This document shows, piece after piece, positions 13,957 to 16,610 of a DNA stretch of 16,610 nucleotides. The translations under genes were made by a program, and so were the position numbers. The stretch comes from UBA1573 sp016794285 (lineage in GTDB: Bacteria > Pseudomonadota > Alphaproteobacteria > Micavibrionales > Micavibrionaceae), in NCBI GenBank assembly GCA_016794285.1, contig JAEUKO010000047.1, positions 1 to 16,610 of the forward strand. The letters run 5' to 3'. Position 1 is the stretch's first letter, and every line of letters starts with the position of its first letter. Below the pieces are notes generated by a model. That model was not told where the DNA came from, searched no databases, and worked only from the letters and a program-made list of their open reading frames with translations.

Positions 13957-15354
13957 TTACGTCCCTACCTTGATAGATTTCTGTTCAAATGGCAATAGGG
14001 GACCAAATCTGCCCAGCCATTGGTCGAGATCCTGTAAGGATCGGCGAGAAAGGGCTTTCTTCCGCTCGCGCCCCTTGTCTTTGGTTTCGATTTCGGGAAA
14101 AAGTCCAAAGTTCACATTCATAGGCTGGAAGGTTTCGTCATTTGCTCCCCCTGTAATATGCGAGATGATTGAGCCAATCGCGGTTGTTGCAGGAGGCATT
14201 TCCATTTCATGAAGGCCAAGGCGTTCGCTGGCCGCAATCCGTCCGGCGATAAGCCCAACTGCGGCACTCTCCACATACCCTTCGCAGCCAGTGATTTGTC
14301 CGGCAAAGCGCAGCCGTGGTTGAGCCTTAAGGCGCAAACGGTGATCCAGCACGCGAGGGGAATTGAGAAATGTATTGCGGTGAAGTCCACCAAGGCGGGC
14401 AAATTCCGCACCCTCTAGGCCAGGGATCATTCGCAGGACGTCTGCTTGAGGGCCATATTTCATTTTGGTTTGAAAACCCACAATATTGTAAAGCGTGCCA
14501 AGAGCGTTGTCCTGACGCAATTGAACCACGGCATAAGGGCGAATATTTTTGCGCGGGTCGTGCAATCCGACAGGCTTCATGGGACCATAGCGCAGAGTAT
14601 CCACTCCACGAGAGGCCATGACTTCAATCGGCATACACCCTTCGAAATAAGGCGTGTTTTTTTCCCAGTCCTTGAATTCGGTTTTTTCGGCGGCGAGCAA
14701 GGCCTCGATAAAACTCAGATACTCGTCTTTGGTCATGGGGCAGTTGATGTAATCTTTTCCCGTTCCTGCTGGGCCTTCTTTATCGTAGCGGGATTGATAC
14801 CATGCAATCTCCATGTTGATGCTCTCACGGTGAACGATGGGGGCAATCGCATCGAAAAAGGCCAGTTGTCCTTCGCCTGTGAGCGATTGAATCGCTTCGG
14901 CCAAGGGAGAGGAGGTGAGGGGACCTGTCGCAATAATCACATTGTCCCATTCTTGCGGGGGCAGCCCCCCGATTTCTCCGCGCTCGATGGTCACAAGCGG
15001 GTGGGAGGCGAGAGCTTTGGTGACATTTTCTGAAAATTGGTCGCGGTCCACCGCCAAGGCTCCCCCTGCTGGGACTGCCGTTTTGTCTCCCTCTCGCAAA
15101 ATCAGCGAGCTGCAACGGCGCATTTCCTCGTGCAACAGGCCAACGGCATTATAATCCTTGTCATCAGAGCGAAATGAGTTGGAACAAACCAGTTCTGCCA
15201 ACCCTTCGGTTTTATGGGCATCGGTTTTTTGCAAAGGCCGCATTTCATGAATCACTACTGGCACGCCCATTGAGGCGATTTGCCATGCGGCCTCGGATCC
15301 GGCGAGCCCCCCGCCAATAACATGAATAGGGGCAAGATCAGAAACAGGTTTCAT
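13957..15354 (-). CDS. trmFO: Methylenetetrahydrofolate--tRNA-(uracil-5-)-methyltransferase TrmFO
   Basis: TrmFO makes 5-methyluridine at position 54 in the T loop of tRNA, taking the carbon from methylenetetrahydrofolate and using FADH2. The 465-residue protein has the FAD-binding start HVIGGGLAGSEAAW (11-24), then VCSNSFRSD (56-64; C57 probably equals Cys53 of the B. subtilis enzyme), DRDQFSE, IIATGPLTSSPL (140-151) and FEGCMPIEVMASRG (237-250), where C240 is the likely catalytic cysteine. The family signature near the C terminus, GCEGYVESAAVGL, is also present. Length is normal. The ATG has AGAAGAG-like purines just upstream. It is divergent from rpmF and upstream of sodB on the same strand. 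Confidence 0.97.
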   Translation of the reverse strand: MKPVSDLAPIHVIGGGLAGSEAAWQIASMGVPVVIHEMRPLQKTDAHKTEGLAELVCSNSFRSDDKDYNAVGLLHEEMRRCSSLILREGDKTAVPAGGALAVDRDQFSENVTKALASHPLVTIERGEIGGLPPQEWDNVIIATGPLTSSPLAEAIQSLTGEGQLAFFDAIAPIVHRESINMEIAWYQSRYDKEGPAGTGKDYINCPMTKDEYLSFIEALLAAEKTEFKDWEKNTPYFEGCMPIEVMASRGVDTLRYGPMKPVGLHDPRKNIRPYAVVQLRQDNALGTLYNIVGFQTKMKYGPQADVLRMIPGLEGAEFARLGGLHRNTFLNSPRVLDHRLRLKAQPRLRFAGQITGCEGYVESAAVGLIAGRIAASERLGLHEMEMPPATTAIGSIISHITGGANDETFQPMNVNFGLFPEIETKDKGRERKKALSRRSLQDLDQWLGRFGPLLPFEQKSIKVGT

Positions 15355-15632
15355 GCGGGGCTCTTCTTTCCAGAGGGTTTATAGGTAGTTTGTTCTCAAC
15401 GATTTGGCGTAAATATGCCAAAAAATCAAGCCTTGAGGCTGTCTTGCTCCCCAAAAAACCTCAGACATGGTACAGAAGCTTGAATAGTCTTATCAAATGG
15501 TTCCCTATATGTTCCAATTCGTCAAATGGATTAAATTAAGGGGGTGTTGGTGAAAATTCCTTGCATAGAGGGCGAAACTTCGTTACAAGACAACCCTCAT
15601 ACATTAACAGAACTTAATTTGGACACACGATC
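15355..15632. other. Divergent intergenic region between trmFO and rpmF
   Basis: These 278 bases hold no convincing gene; the plus-strand frame from 15544 is in the wrong frame for rpmF and resembles nothing. They must carry the promoters of trmFO (minus) and rpmF (plus). Visible structure includes an inverted repeat TTGGC/GCCAA around 15403-15420, a direct repeat TCAAATGG at 15493-15500 and 15522-15529, and a GTTC-N7-GTTC site listed separately. I cannot name a confident promoter. Confidence 0.6.
15500..15514 (+). promoter_or_regulatory. Candidate LexA (SOS) box, GTTC-N7-GTTC
   Basis: GTTC at 15500-15503 and at 15511-15514 are separated by exactly 7 bases (CCTATAT), which is the alphaproteobacterial LexA operator pattern. 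It lies about 120 bases before rpmF and about 145 before trmFO on the other side, between two TCAAATGG direct repeats. No gene nearby is a classical SOS gene, so a chance match is possible. Confidence 0.35.
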
Positions 15633-15812
15633 ATGGCCGTTCCTAAGAAGAAAACCTCAAAATCCGCTCGCGATATGCGCCGCGCTCACCATGCTTTGGA
15701 AGCACATAACTGGGTTGAAGACAAAACCACGGGTGAGCCTGTGCGTCGTCACCACGTTGACCTGAAAACCGGTATGTATAAAGGCCGTCAGGTTCTCGCG
15801 GTTTCAGAATAG
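15633..15812 (+). CDS. rpmF: 50S ribosomal protein L32
   Basis: This 59-residue protein of the large ribosomal subunit begins MAVPKKKTSKSARDMRRAHH and ends HHVDLKTGMYKGRQVLAVSE, matching the alphaproteobacterial L32 pattern, including the HHxDLKTGMY block. As in other proteobacterial L32 proteins of this form, no zinc-ribbon cysteines are present. It is short enough to be missed by a 60-residue cutoff. It precedes plsX, the standard rpmF-plsX-fabH order, although a terminator-like hairpin lies between them. No yceD-type gene is upstream; that position holds the divergent intergenic region. Confidence 0.97.
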   Translation: MAVPKKKTSKSARDMRRAHHALEAHNWVEDKTTGEPVRRHHVDLKTGMYKGRQVLAVSE

Positions 15813-15836
15813 GCCTCTTCAGGGGCGTGTTTCTTG

Positions 15837-15870
15837 CAGGCCGCAGTTCTTTGTGGCCTGTATATTTTTC
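15837..15870 (+). terminator. Terminator or attenuator between rpmF and plsX
   Basis: CAGGCCGC (15837-15844) pairs with GTGGCCTG (15853-15860), with one G-T pair and an 8-base loop, followed by a T-rich run TATATTTTTC. Ribosomal protein mRNA would largely end here. A TATACT at 15884-15889 could be a -10 element for a separate plsX promoter, though its -35 is poor. Confidence 0.75.
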
Positions 15871-15956
15871 TTTCTTTTCAAGCTATACTCCCCTTCCCGT
15901 GATTTCGCTTTGAGGAGTCGCGCATTGCTCTCAGGAATTTGGACTAAGGATATTAT

Positions 15957-16610
15957 ATGTCAGGACAACTGACCGTTGCACTCGACGCTATGGGCGGTGA
16001 TTTAGGGCCTGATGCTGTGATCCCCGGGGCGGCCCTTGCTTTGCGCAGTCGGGGAACACTCAAATTTTTGATCTATGGGGATGAGGCAAAAATTTCTCCT
16101 CTATTGGCCGATTACCCTGAGCTTGCCAAAGCCTCTACCATTTGTCACACCGACAAATTCATCTCTCCCGAAGAAAAGCCTGTCCAAGCCTTGCGCGGTG
16201 GACGCGAGTCGAGTATGCGGCTGGCCATTAACGCTGTTGCCGAAAAACGTGCAAGCTGTGTTGTTTCGGGTGGAAATACAGGGGCCTTGATGGCTATGGC
16301 CAAGATGGTTTTGAAATGCTTGCCCGGGGTTGAGCGTCCTGCGATTGCCAGTGTCTTTCCAAGTCTGCGCGGCGAAATTGTGATGCTTGATCTTGGGGCC
16401 AATCTTGAATGCGACACAGAGATGCTGGTTCAATTTGCCGTGTTGGGTAGCGCGTTTTCCAAGCTGGTGCGCGGGCATGAAAGCCCAACGGTTGGCTTGC
16501 TCAATGTTGGTTCCGAAGACATGAAGGGCCGTGAAGAACTGCGTATGGCGGCGAGCATTCTGCAGAAAATCAGTTTTCAAGGCCGTTACTATGGCTTTGT
16601 CGAAGGAAAT
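15957..16610 (+). CDS. plsX: Phosphate acyltransferase PlsX, 3' end cut by window
   Basis: PlsX makes acyl-phosphate from acyl-ACP, the acyl donor for PlsY in the first step of membrane phospholipid synthesis. The first 218 codons are present and the frame is open to the end. Family blocks seen are VALDAMGGDLGPDAVIPGA (7-25), the EEKPVQALRGG segment, VVSGGNTGALMAMA, RPAIASVFPS, VMLDLGANLECD and VGLLNVGSEDMKG. The ATG at 15957 is preceded by TAAGGA, a usable ribosome-binding site. fabH would be expected next, outside the window. Confidence 0.96.
   Translation, partial: MSGQLTVALDAMGGDLGPDAVIPGAALALRSRGTLKFLIYGDEAKISPLLADYPELAKASTICHTDKFISPEEKPVQALRGGRESSMRLAINAVAEKRASCVVSGGNTGALMAMAKMVLKCLPGVERPAIASVFPSLRGEIVMLDLGANLECDTEMLVQFAVLGSAFSKLVRGHESPTVGLLNVGSEDMKGREELRMAASILQKISFQGRYYGFVEGN

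Noticed and set aside
15544..15765. 73-residue plus-strand frame before and over rpmF
   Set aside because: rpmF in another frame has a complete L32 sequence, and this frame has no recognisable content.

Overview
The window is chromosomal housekeeping DNA from an alphaproteobacterium that I cannot place to genus. The evidence is the gene order birA - rnj - proS - lolC - lolD - dnaE, the rpsB - tsf - pyrH cluster, rpmF - plsX, a trmFO gene, an Fe-type sodB, and alphaproteobacterial-style protein sequences for L32, S2 and RNase J. Base composition is mid-range. There is no tRNA, rRNA, CRISPR array, prophage, plasmid or secretion-system gene. Both ends cut a gene: birA lacks its first codons and plsX lacks its C-terminal part.

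Left block (2-10041, all plus strand): biotin-protein ligase, RNase J, an unrecognised exported proline-rich protein, prolyl-tRNA synthetase, the LolC/E-type permease and LolD ATPase of lipoprotein export, and the alpha subunit of DNA polymerase III. Spacing is tight from proS to dnaE (gaps of 2 and 1 bases and one 8-base overlap), which suggests one translationally coupled operon. ProS is of the archaeal/eukaryotic-like class, not the bacterial class expected at this locus in alphaproteobacteria.

Middle block (10042-13118, plus strand): a 153-bp palindromic repeat element, a structured leader, then rpsB, tsf and pyrH. A strong terminator and a separate promoter candidate lie between tsf and pyrH. 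The usual next gene, frr, is absent.

Right block: sodB and trmFO on the minus strand, separated by a second repeat pair with the same architecture as the first. A 278-bp divergent intergenic region follows, with a match to the alphaproteobacterial LexA box. Then come rpmF (only 59 codons), a terminator, and the start of plsX.

I see no obvious new multi-gene system. The best leads are the atypical prolyl-tRNA synthetase with a degenerate zinc-binding tail, the paired REP-like repeats in two intergenic regions, the predicted three-way-junction leader of rpsB, the LexA-box match before rpmF, and the unknown exported protein inside the rnj-proS interval.
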